Shown: in pieces, positions 10,414 to 21,500 of the stretch
How the letters are laid out: each line of letters starts with the position of its first letter
Position numbering within the stretch: the stretch's first letter is position 1
DNA from: Yponomeuta sedellus
Lineage: Eukaryota; Arthropoda; Insecta; Lepidoptera; Yponomeutidae
DNA length: 64,000 nt
Direction: 5' to 3'
Assembly: GCA_934045075.1 (NCBI GenBank)
Contig: OW203740.1
Coordinates: forward strand, 15,632,444 to 15,696,443
The notes under the pieces: generated by a model
Told to the model about the DNA's origin: nothing
The model's database searches: none
The model's input: only the letters and a program-made list of their open reading frames with translations
Made by a program: the position numbers and the translations under genes

Positions 10414-11089
10414 TAGGAAGTATGCCGCTCCGCCACGCCGCCCTACCTCCGGTTCTGTCCCGTGCGTTGCGCATGTGAGATCAGTGTGGCTCTACCTTTA
10501 TTGTTGTAAAGGCATAGAGTTGAATTTAGATGGTCATTATATCGATGTGCTATCGTTTGTACCGACTTTTGGGGTATCATGGCAGCATAATAATACGACA
10601 CGAAATTGCATAAGTAAACAGAAATGATTAGAATGCTACAAGTTGTTATTGTATTGTCGGGTGCCCCTGAAATTTAGAAGCGATGTTCAGAAATATGATT
10701 TGTAAATTTTAAAGCAATTCAGTTGGGTTCTACTTATCACATGAACAACATTGTTTTTTTTAGTACACATTTATTCGCGAACAAAATGCAATGTTAAAAA
10801 TATAGTAACAGATGTCTAGGAAATTTGTCAAAGAACAGTCATATTTTCCGTTAAAAATGGAGTAAGTTAATCCGGATTTAAATCAATAAAATCGGAGTTG
10901 TTTAACATGTCGAGTAGAATAACCCCTCAATCGGTTTATAATTTACTCATATCAACACTGTGTACGAGTATGTTGTGATATGAATTGAAGACGAAACAAT
11001 GAAGGCGACACAAGGAAAAAGGTCAGTCTCTCTAACTCTCTTTCTAGAATGCTAGTTAGCAACACAGTACTCATTCGTCAATACCTTAA

Positions 11090-11827
11090 GGGGCTCCATG
11101 CGGTTTTCTAGAGCCACAAATGGAAAAAATCAAGTTTTTGAGTTTTTGCAAAAAGTTTTAAGATAAGATAATTATATACTTATTTGCACTTTTTGAAGAG
11201 TGTTAAACCAATCACGTTAATTGCGTTATTTGGTCACAATGCCGTGAACCTAGGATTACGGACCAGGGCCTCATCTAGTACTTGTGAGTCAATTCTCACT
11301 TCATTAGCAAATAAGTCGTATACGACTCTAAGGTTTATGACTTGGATTTCTACGTAAAAAGTCGAGCGACAGCCAAAATCTGTATTTTGAACGCCATGCT
11401 AGATTGAGTTCGAGTGAGAAAATAAATGTCTAATGACTCGGTCGAATTATCTTATTTTTATGCGACAATGTCTAAGCCTTCGAATATTTTGCGTGTACGC
11501 TTTCAATTCGCATTCGCAATACAGATCTTGGCTGTCGCTCGCCTTTTTACGTAAAATTTCAAGTCATGAACCTTAGAGTCGTATACGACTTATTTGCTAA
11601 TGAAGTGTGAATTGGCTCCCAGGTCCGAAATCCTAGATAATCCTAGGCGAGACATTTGTATCAAAAACGACAATTTTGGGCGTTTTTGCTGTCTACTCCT
11701 ATTTGCCTAGTTCACGGCCATGGGTCCTAAAAATCGCTATTAACATGATTGAGATATTAGTATGACACATTTTACAAAAACGATATGTTTTTTTTCCATT
11801 GGTGCGTGCGTTACTGCGTGGAACCTC
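11090..11827. mobile_element. TTAA-flanked 738-bp element with nested palindrome
   Basis: TTAA lies at 11086-11089 and 11828-11831. Ends ggggctccatgcgg and gaggttccacgcag are imperfect inverted repeats. Inside, caattctcacttcattagca and taagtcgtatacgactctaa recur inverted (about 11290-11340 and 11575-11625). TTAA duplication is the piggyBac signature. Related inner repeats occur at 37050-37345 and 45245-45805. No coding capacity, so a non-autonomous element. Confidence 0.8.
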
Positions 11828-12529
11828 TTAAATAAAGATCGTCTGCTATTACACCCCAAGTATTACAAGCCAAAGTTAATATTTGACATTACGGTGTATG
11901 TTATACTGCAAACTTATTATATAGGGTGAGCCGGAAAAGTGACTGCTAACAAACTCCTTATACTTGTGTTCTGAAGTAGATCATTAGTTTTGTTAATACT
12001 TTCTTTAAAAAATATTGTTGGTAGGTACATACATTGTCAAAATATACATTAAACAGAGTGATATTTCATGTTGTATGGCTCCCTTTATAATTTGTGTGAT
12101 CTCTATTCAAGAAATAAAATCAATGTTAAATCTAAACTTTAGCTGCGTTAGTTAGATAAGTTTTTATATCTATCTGTACTATAAGATACTACGATAGTGA
12201 TATGAATAGAAAAAAGTGTAGAGTTCACACTTTTGTATCGAAAAAATTAGTTATAAAGGTGGCGTGCAGAGTGCGCTTAAAAATTATAATTTTATTCTTG
12301 TTCAGTTTTCGTTTACTCGACATTCAATTCGCTTTTGTTATAAGGCAATCTATGTTAAAATTTTGTGTGTTTGCAATAAGGTCTTGTGAAACTATACAAG
12401 CTGATTTTAGTGAGGGCGTTGGTTGATACTCCTCTAGCGAATGTATGTAACATCTGTTTTTTGTGACATCAGAGTTGTTCTCAAATAAAAGTATTGACGA
12501 GTAAATTAATACTTTCAGGTTTCAGTGGA

Positions 12530-12896
12530 TCTTAAGCCGGATCCAGACGCGTGAAACGTGTAATGTAATCTAACGAGTAATGCTGCGTGTGGTGTGACCG
12601 CACTGCGAGTGGTACAGTCTGTTAGCTTTTAGAATATACCTCGGGCTCTAGAGTAGGCTTTGGTTTTCGCCGAAAGCATACGAGTGTAATAAATTCCAAT
12701 TCCTGCGCTGTATAAAACTTTTCGTCACAATTTTGAAAAGTTATGTAAAGAAGTAAATAACAATACAAAATAAACCTTACCTTATTGCAATATAATCGGT
12801 TTTTGATTGCTCAGTTGAGGTGTATTCTAAAAGTTAACAGACTGCAGTGCGTCCACCACGTGTGGATTTCCATTGCACGACTCGCGTCCGGCTTAA
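12530..12896. mobile_element. TTAAGCCGGA palindromic MITE split by MITE copy 2
   Basis: The left end ttaagccggatccagacgcg and right end gcgtccggcttaa are inverted. The halves rejoin when 12615-12844 is removed (gcgagtgg with ccacg arms). A related block, cctggtccagacgcctgtac with atgtaatgtaat, follows at 12900. Possibly TTAA-targeting. Confidence 0.6.
12615..12844. mobile_element. CAGTCTGTTAG MITE, copy 2, nested
   Basis: Same ends (cagtctgttagcttttagaa and complement). It is inserted in the middle of a palindromic element with TTAAGCCGGA ends (12530-12896). The flanking TA on the right has become CA. Confidence 0.85.
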
Positions 12897-13227
12897 TAAA
12901 GCCTGGTCCAGACGCCTGTACCATGTAATGTAATTTAACATATGAGGCAACGCGAATCCTGCACGTCGACGCACTAGGAGCATTACAAGTATTTTTGCTG
13001 TAAGTAGTCATTCACTTCTCTTTACATATTTATGTAGGTATATAACCATTTTCTTGTTCATATAGTTCATATAACACACTTGTTATAAGACACTATTTAT
13101 GTAATATATGTAGATATTTATTTATAGTATTCAAGTATGATTTATGTAAGTTTATTATTAGGTATGTACACGTACTTTTATCTATTAATATTCGTATTTG
13201 CACCGGCTACCCGTATCTATTTCTCCT

Positions 13228-13352
13228 TGGCAAATTCTCCAATTTGAGGTTGCCTGGAAGAAATTGCTATTAGCAATATGGCCGCCAATTGTATTTGATC
13301 TTTTGTACTTGCATATCTGTAAAAATTTTTCTGGTATACAATAAAGAATATT
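13228..13352. repeat. Same tail family
   Basis: gaggttgcctggaagaaatt, atatggccgccaattgtatt and gtatacaataaagaatattc. A close copy is 22620-22815 in torso intron 10. Confidence 0.65.
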
Positions 13353-13861
13353 CTTATGTTATTTTACATCTAACGCTAGTGCAGTAGACGTACGCCTAGG
13401 CCGTAGACGTACGCCTAGACGTATGCCTGGACGTAGTGCCGTCCACTCCTTATATTACATTACACATTGCATGCGTCTGAATCAAGATTTATGTAACACG
13501 CTGTATAGGTATGATTTTGTTACTTACAGTTTTTTTTCTTCAAGCAGCCTTATATTGTATGCGAATGGTGTTAATTTGCTATCGCCCATCGGAACTTATA
13601 AGACAATTTAGTATATTCAAATGTATTTCTTGCCATTCAAAATAAAGAAGTATCACATTTTATAGAGATTGAATTCTCAAATAAATATTTTGAAATCGTC
13701 TAAGTACTGAAATCGTGATTTAAAAAATGGGATTGTCTGTAAAACCTGTTAAAAATAAAAAAAAACACGATTCAGTTTATTTCATTTGTGATTTCGTTTG
13801 TCTTTATCACGGATTATTTAAACTGTCTCAGAGCAGTGTTTTAAGAAAAAATTTTTTTAAT

Positions 13862-13984
13862 TAGTAGGAAGTCTGGAAAACTTACTGTTCCAGGTCCAAT
13901 ATTTTCCTCATAATTAATTCACAGCCAATGATTTAGTAGGAAGTCTGAAAAACTTACTGTTCCAGGTCCAATTTTTTCCTCATC
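13862..13984. repeat. Two 53-bp direct copies, 70 bp apart
   Basis: tagtaggaagtctggaaaac, ttactgttccaggtccaat and ttcctcat occur at 13863 and 13933. Intergenic, class unknown. Confidence 0.85.
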
Positions 13985-16560
13985 ATTTTTTGGACAACAA
14001 AAAGGAAAAGTTCTTCAATATCTACGAAGTTTTAGAAGACATGTAACTGTTACCTCCAGGGCTTAGGTGGATAATACAATCGTAGAGCCATGTGAAAATA
14101 TTAATAACTGTAGTACTTTTTTTCTCTACGACTAATACTTTCATAATATAATCTGTCGAAAAGTCAATATATGTAGTCACGTGGTACAAACACGCGACAT
14201 ACACATCGGGCTCAAACTGTGACGTTATAACTTGTACCTTACGTCTATGGGGAGTTCATCAACATTTGAGTTTTCTCGTGAAATAATGTTTTATGCATAT
14301 ATAATACACCGTTATTGGAAAACGTTTAGGATTGAAACTATGAACAAACTAAATCTAATAAGTTTTTTGTTATTCGAGTAACTTCATTTTTCGCACGCAA
14401 GTCACATAAAGGAATATAATTTATAATTAAATTATAATTTACCGATCTGTTTCATTCCTAAGAAATCGCGATCTGCTAAAATGCCTTCTAAAATCAGGAC
14501 ACGAGGAATCAAATGTACAGAAAAAGCAATACAGAAAACTCCCCTTCAGCCACGTTCGTAACCAAATTTTCGTAACCAGTTACGAATGTGGACTTTTTAT
14601 TGCTGTTTCGCAACCAGCTACAAGCCAGTTACGAATGTGGATCGCACCGTATGGAGGACAGATAAATAATGGCTATTTTTATACATAAAATACTTAGCAG
14701 TAAGGCATACCATTGTAAAAAATATAGGTAGATATGAACTATTACTATTATAATACATACTATGAAATGAAGATGGCATCGTTTAATTTGTGTAAAATAA
14801 AAATTTGAAACTGTAATTATTAATTTTTATTATTAAAATTTAAACCTTAAAAAAATACTTAATTACTACCATACACAACACATATTTCTTTGAACATATC
14901 ACAAAGAAAAGGACGTATACAGAGTGTCATAGAAAAGCCCGGACAACTTATTGCGGGACCAATTCTGAAATAGCAAAAATACATTCGGTATTTTCAAAAT
15001 ATTGTATGAAACTCCTAATATGTTTTGAGGTGGTCTCGTAGTAAAATTTAGCATTTATAGGCAAAATAACCCCATTTCTTCAACATCCTTTAAAATTGTC
15101 TCAGTAGCTTATATCAAAAAGTTACTTAATTAATATTTACTTTAGTTTATTCCCTCTTTTAGGGTTACCATAAATTAAAATAACTAATTTAAAGCCTACC
15201 TACACCCGGTGTTGAATTGTAAAGGAGTTGGCTAAACGACTGCCCTAAGCATGTATAAAAATATCTTAGTAGCTCATAACATAAAAATTATCGTTCGTTA
15301 ATTAATACGTACTTATTATTATTAGTACTTATTATTTTCCTGGAACTTTCATGAATTTTTCAGTAAAATAAAAGTTGTAAAATTTCCGCCTGTCGAGCAT
15401 TGACACCGCTCTCTGCAGTCAGTAAAGTAAAACGTTCAGTTTCACGAAAAAAGCGGACACTAAACGTGAAATTAAATCAAATAGAAAGGAAACCAGTATT
15501 AAGTAGATAACGTTTGATTTCATGGATTGCCTTCATCTCATTTCTAGAAATTAGCGAAATCTGAAAAAGAACACAACTGATTCTCCAGTTCTAAAAAACG
15601 TCACACAGACTAGACAACGTTTTTTATCTGTGACAGACATCGCTTGATGTTTTGTATATTGTTTCCACGGATGTCATCCGTGATTGTTCCTATGATTTTA
15701 TTTGCAAGATTGTGACGATATCAAAAGTTCCTGTAACTGTTTCACCGGAAATACTGATTTCCAGCTGCCCAGCATTAATATTACTAAGCAAAATGTTTAT
15801 ACATGGTTAGGGCAGTCACCCATACGTCTATTTAGCCAACTCCTTTACATTTTCAGTCTAAATAATTACCGTTTTCCATTGACATATCATTACATGATAA
15901 ACAAGATTACAGAACGAAACACAGTTTTGTAAATACAATGTTAAAAATAAACTTAAAGTAATAAATTACAACTAGTTATCATCTTATAGACGGACATAAA
16001 TTTCTAAGTACATTGGGAAAGAATACTATAATAATGTGTACTCCTATTCACTAAAATAATTATATCAAATCTTATATTACATCACACTATTGAGTTCACA
16101 GTTTCTTATTTACAAGAGAGTTAAACTAAGAAAAAAACACGAAAGGTTTACAAAGTAGGTATACAACGTAATGCATTTTCACTTCCCTCACTTGTTATCT
16201 CTAATTGTATAATGTTTATTGACAAGCCAATTTGGCTTTTCCAATACAAAGATTTGTACAGTTTTCCATAGATACATCAATAAATGCGAGGTTTTGGAAC
16301 TATCTATTCATACATAGTTGGTGCAATGGTTTCGCTTCATCGACATTCATCAGTCGTTGCTTGCATACTTTTTATCTTGTCGTTTGGTGCAATACATCAC
16401 CTACGTATTTGGTCGATGTTTGTCCACATGGGAAATCCATTACTGACCCTTCCACCCACATTAGCTCGATATATTTCTGTTTCAGGATCGTAGCAAGTGG
16501 CAGACCTTGCCTCTTTGTTGCCTACCTATCCGGTATACAGGTGTGAGTTTTGTAAGTGTG

Positions 16561-16561
<1 letters not shown>
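13985..16561. other. AT-rich intergenic DNA, no gene seen
   Basis: Only a small set of cgtaaccagttacgaatgtg repeats at 14530-14640 is notable. Short frames lack coding character. Confidence 0.55.

Positions 16562-16640
<79 letters not shown>
16562..16640. repeat. GT microsatellite, about 39 units
   Basis: Uninterrupted dinucleotide run. The Cys-Val and His-Thr reading frames over it are artefacts. Confidence 0.98.
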
Positions 16641-16644
<4 letters not shown>

Positions 16645-17284
16645 ATGCACCTATGTATATAATTATGTACGTAGGTATGCACAGGTGTGTACGCATGTTT
16701 GTATGTAAGTACACATTATGGTTTCATTTTATGCATCTCAATTTCAAATAACCATCTGCCAGTTCATCCTGTTACTTATAGATCTAAAGTCCAACGCACT
16801 GTGATTTTCTATGACATAAAAATCGGTTGATGTAAGTAATCCTGAATGTAATTATTGAGCTATCTAATTTTGATGTAGTTCTTGGATTGATTGGATTGGC
16901 TAATTGTCTCATTTCTGACACGATCAATCATAAAGAATTTGTGTAAAAAAAAAATGCCACCGCTACTAAATTACACTTAAAAACATGTTGTGTGGCTTAG
17001 GACACAGGTGCAGCGTATCACGACTTGAGTTCTCGACAGCGTGCCAAAGGGGAAGTAATCGATCAATCAGAGCGACTCGTACTTATGTTTGTGTGATAAA
17101 CACCACTGCTATTAAATTACTGTCAAAAACAAAGTAATGCAGACCGGCGGTAGCATTTACATGACTTGCATTCTCGATAATATGTCTAGAGAGGAAGTGA
17201 TCGATCAATCAAAGCGACTCGGTCTGTTTGTGTGGAGAACATGCCACTACTACTTAAATAAAATAACATAACATTTACATACAG

Positions 17285-17458
17285 GCACATACAGTGCTTC
17301 TCGCCCTACACTAGGATACCCTGTATCGTGGGAACAGAAATAGCGACATCACAAACATGTAAACATCCATGACCTGGGTATTTTTGCCCCCAGCCGTGAT
17401 TCAAACCCGGGATCTTGCATGGTAGGCAAATACGCTACCGCTGCGCCACAGAGGTCGT
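17285..17458 (-). mobile_element. SINE-B (tRNA-derived)
   Basis: On the minus strand: A-box-like ggcgcagcggtagcg, B-box ggtttgaatcacggc, and a tail tgtttgtgatgtcgc ending in tgcctgtatgtaaatgtt. Other copies: 48424-48640 and the fragment 46615-46720. No functional tRNA fold. Confidence 0.8.
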
Positions 17459-17849
17459 CAAAAATTACTCTTCATAACATGTTGTTATAATGTGGCGGAA
17501 CCTCTGCAGCGTTTACATGACTTGCGTTCTCGACAGCGTGTCTGGAGGGGAAGTGTAATGGTTACTGGACGTCTTTAGTGGTTTTTCGTATATATCTGTC
17601 TTGTTGCTCCAGTAGCGTTTCGTTCTGTAAGTAAAAACACCAGTCTAGATATTTGAAGCTGACTACCAAGCTTGGCTAGCTACTATAAGGAGAAGATATT
17701 TGAACTTTATGTTAAGATATTTAAGGTTTAATTTAATCTGCCGCACGTCTCGCTGATTGTGTGAAACATCGGCTTTGTCTTACTCACTCACTCTCACTAA
17801 GAAGGCCTGTGACGAACAGAGGACCACTTAAAATGAGCTGATTTGCCAC

Positions 17850-17962
17850 TTACACGATTTAAAAGCACCATGTACAGCGGCAGCTTCGCCCTGGATGAGT
17901 AATCATCCTCCATGTTCAAGGACAGACATCACGCACGCGCAATGTTGAGCAGGTCATCTTTA
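17850..17962 (-). pseudogene. Decayed duplicate of torso exon 14
   Basis: Plus-strand bases 17866-17960 align with 18330-18435 of exon 14. They share ccatgtac, gcggcagcttcg, aaggacag and acgcacgcgca at matching spacing. Read on the minus strand, the copy keeps parts of the C-tail but has an in-frame TGA and a frameshift. At the position where exon 14 stops, the copy has a good donor-like cgtgtaagt instead of a stop. About 460 bp separate it from the parent. Confidence 0.72.
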
Positions 17963-18319
17963 CTCGCACACACTTTTACACTGACTCATTCACACACACT
18001 CACTAAGAAGGCCTGTGCCAGGTAGTAGACCATACTAGCCATACTAACGCCTATGTAATTATTGTCAAATTCATCTTTAATATAGAGCAACCTCTTGAAG
18101 CACTATAACCTTATGTAGAAGAGTAGATGTTTCCAGAGCTAGAACATTTGGTGCATTTTTTTTATGAAATAAATACAAATAGGTACATTATTAGTTAAAT
18201 ATGGGTTGGTACGAACATCGTAATGCGTACAGGTGTAGATAAAAAACTTTCAGGTGCTCCATTTTACCTTGCGGCGTACAAATAAACAATATGCATTTTT
18301 TTACCAACTGATTATCGAT

Positions 18320-18506
18320 TTACCTGGCTAAAAGCCCCATGTACCGCGGCAGCTTCGGCGTGGGCGGGTACTCCCCCTCCACGTCTAAGGACAGGTAGTC
18401 GTCTGCGCACGCGCACTTCAGCAGCGCGTCCAGTTGTCGGTGCAGCTCGAGGAAGGTCGGCCTGTCGCGGGAGCGCTCGCGCCAGCACGAGAGCATTGTC
18501 TCGTAC
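18320..18506 (-). CDS. torso: torso exon 14, kinase end and C-tail
   Basis: The acceptor is tcactccccag. It reads [20 protein letters not shown], then [10 protein letters not shown] (kinase end) and a short tail [25 protein letters not shown], then TAA at 18322-18320. CW...RDRPTF is the invariant kinase end motif. The last codon and stop (AGGTAA) also look like a splice donor, so a further exon is not excluded. Confidence 0.9.
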
Positions 18507-21500
18507 CTGGGGAGTGAAAGGCGGTTTAAACGTGCTGAAAATTTGGGTGTTTGAAAGCCGCTGATAGGTAATAGTAATGAAGTATGCCATCTATTACTTT
18601 TCAGTACCCTTTAGACTTAAGATATCTAAATAAAATCTGAGTTAAAAAATCTTGTGTCGAGGTGAGAATCTTGTATTTGCAAGCGATTAGTAACACCTCC
18701 CTCCTCATCAGAACTCTAGCTGGTTACTAATAGTTCTCATAGATCCGAGTTTGTCTCGAGATATTTATGAAGGTGTCTTTTTTAAAACTAACTAGCGCAT
18801 GTTTGGGTTGGCCGTCAGTCTTTAGCCTCTGCCGGGCAGTTTATAGTTCTCCTGGTCGAAAAGGACAACTTCTCAAAAGGTCCGCTTACCAAAATGTACC
18901 TACAGGTTTTAAATAATATATGTGCCTATTTATATGTTATAGTATCTCTACTACTCGCCAATGGTGAAGGAAATCTGAGGGTCTGAGGTGTTCAAATACA
19001 TTGATATTACCAGCATACCAAAATTACCAAAATACCAGCGCTTGAAATTGCCAACCCGCGTGGGCACGCCTGGTAATTAAGCCCATACACTATCTCTCTC
19101 TGAAAGAAGGCCTGTGCCCTGCAGTGAGCTGTTTATAGGCTACATAAAAATACATATTTTCAAAGAATAAATTCCCCATTGATGCACGGTTTAGAGGTTT
19201 TACCCGGATCTTAAATACTCGAAAAGAAGCGTTCCATTTTAAAACGAGAAGAGACTCACAGCTGCTTGGAGCAGTTGTTGGGCCGCGGCATGCGGTAGCC
19301 GCTGCGCAGGAGTTGCGGCAGCTGCGCGCACGGAACGCCCGGGTACGGCGAGCCGCCCAGAGTCACCACCTCCCAGATCACTACGCCGAACGACCACCTG
19401 AAAAGGGCATGAGTTGTTAATGGTTAGAAATACAACAACCCTTTCAGACCACAGAGGTTTTGCCCTAATCCGCAACAAATGATTGAGATTTAGAGTACGT
19501 ATCACCACGCCCAACGATCATCTGGAAATCGGGCGAGTTTTTAATGGTTAGAAATACCACAAAGCCCTTTCAGACCACAGAGCTCTTGCGCTAATCAGCA
19601 ACAAATGATTGAGATTTAGAATACGTATTACCACGCTGAACGACCACCTGGAAAGCGGGTGAGTTATTAATGGTTAGAAATACAACGAAGCCCTTTCAGA
19701 CCAGAGGTTTTGCCCTAATCCGCAACAAATGATTAAGATTTAGAGTACGTATCACCACGCCGAAGGACGACATAGAAAGCGGGTCAGTTGTTAATGGTTA
19801 GAAATGCAGCACCGCTCTTTCAGACTACAGAGATTTATAGTACGGTGACACCCCACGCGTTCACTTACCTACAAACCATTTGAGGCGTGGCCAAGGCGGA
19901 ACTGACAAGCAATTACACGCCGTAACCTTTCATGTTCTTTTATTTTTATAAATGGTATGTAGTAATGTGTTTTAAGTTTGTTTTGTTATTGTGGCGTGAG
20001 CACTATGTCTATAATAAATGTTTTTTCTTCTTCTTCTTGTTCAATTCTTTGATGTATGAATGAGCCTTATGTAGCTTTCGAAAGAGTATTGTTTAAGAGG
20101 TTCTGAGTAGTCCACTAAATGCGAGTCATAGTTCAAACATTTAAAATTAGTATGGTAATAGTTGTCTTCTAACCAATCGTATTGCAAATGGTACCTATGT
20201 GCACGCGATGAGACTTTTTTCACGCGAGGTGTCTATTTAATTCGTATGCTTTTACAATTTAGAAGCGGTGTTAGCGTACCGGTAGAACACCCCCTGACAT
20301 TCGGGAGGTCGTGGGTTCGAATCCCGGAATTTACTAATGACTTTGTTTTCTATGATACGTACAGTTGTGAAGTTGTAGTTGCAATAGCACTCTCTAACTG
20401 TGAAGGAAAACATCGTGAGGAAATCTGAGTCTGTGAGGTGCTGACATACCTCAACGCGTTAAATTCTCGGAAATGTCCAAATAACACCTAATATCACTGT
20501 TGTGCGTGCATGCAATGACTTATGAACGTCGATGAAGCGAAGGTTGGTACGTTGTATATCTTTACAAATAATACCTAATAAACTTTGGAACGGCTTCAGG
20601 TGTGGTTTTATTTGTAGATTAGTAAAACAGAAAACTGGATAAAAACGGATAAACGGAGAAGCAGGTAAAAAGTCAGATCTGGTCAAAGGGTAAAGTAGAA
20701 AAATGAGGGAAATCGAAGAATGTGTGACGTAATTTAAATATTTGAAAATGATAGTTAGAAAAAGAAATAAAAATGGTGTGAAGAGGTTTACACCGTCACA
20801 AGGTGATCTGTCAGGATCGTGGCAAGTGGCAGTCCCTGGTCTCTGCCTACCCTTCTGGGATACAGGCGTGAGGTTATGTATGTATCACTGTTGAGTAATC
20901 ATGCCTTTGGTGGACTCTAGTCCCAATCTAAGCAGTGGACGAACTCCGGAAGCCGTGAAAGGAAATAGGAATTTATGTTGTAGGTAGGTACTTACACATC
21001 ACTCTGCGATGTATAGATTCTATCCATTAACGACTCCAACGCCATCCACTTGATCGGCAGCTTCCCTGACCCCTTCTGCTTGTACTGGTTCTCCTGATAA
21101 ACGTCCCTGGACAGGCCAAAGTCGGCTATCTTCAGCGTTCTGTCGCTGGTGACCAGCACATTTCTCGCTGCCAAGTCTCTATGGATTACCCTGTTTGAGG
21201 AGAGGAACTCCATGCCCATAGCTATTTGTCTACAGAACGAAAGGAGGTCGACAGACGTCAGCTCAGTGTCGCAAACTCCTTGCAGGTCGTAGAGTTTGTT
21301 TGAGACGAACTTCGGGTCTTTCTGGAGTTTGTTCTTGAAGAGGTCATTTCGGTAGTAGGCGCCGAACTCGATGTTATTGTTGTAGTTCGCGTTCCGTGTC
21401 GAGACCATTATGCCGAGCGCGCATCTGGGAAGGGTTCAAAAGTTTTAGTAATCTGTTGCCGGAACCGGAAACAATTTCGATATTGGGCTTAAAAATATAT

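Noticed and set aside
16482..16751. Poly Cys-Val and poly His-Thr frames
   Set aside because: Artefacts of the GT microsatellite.
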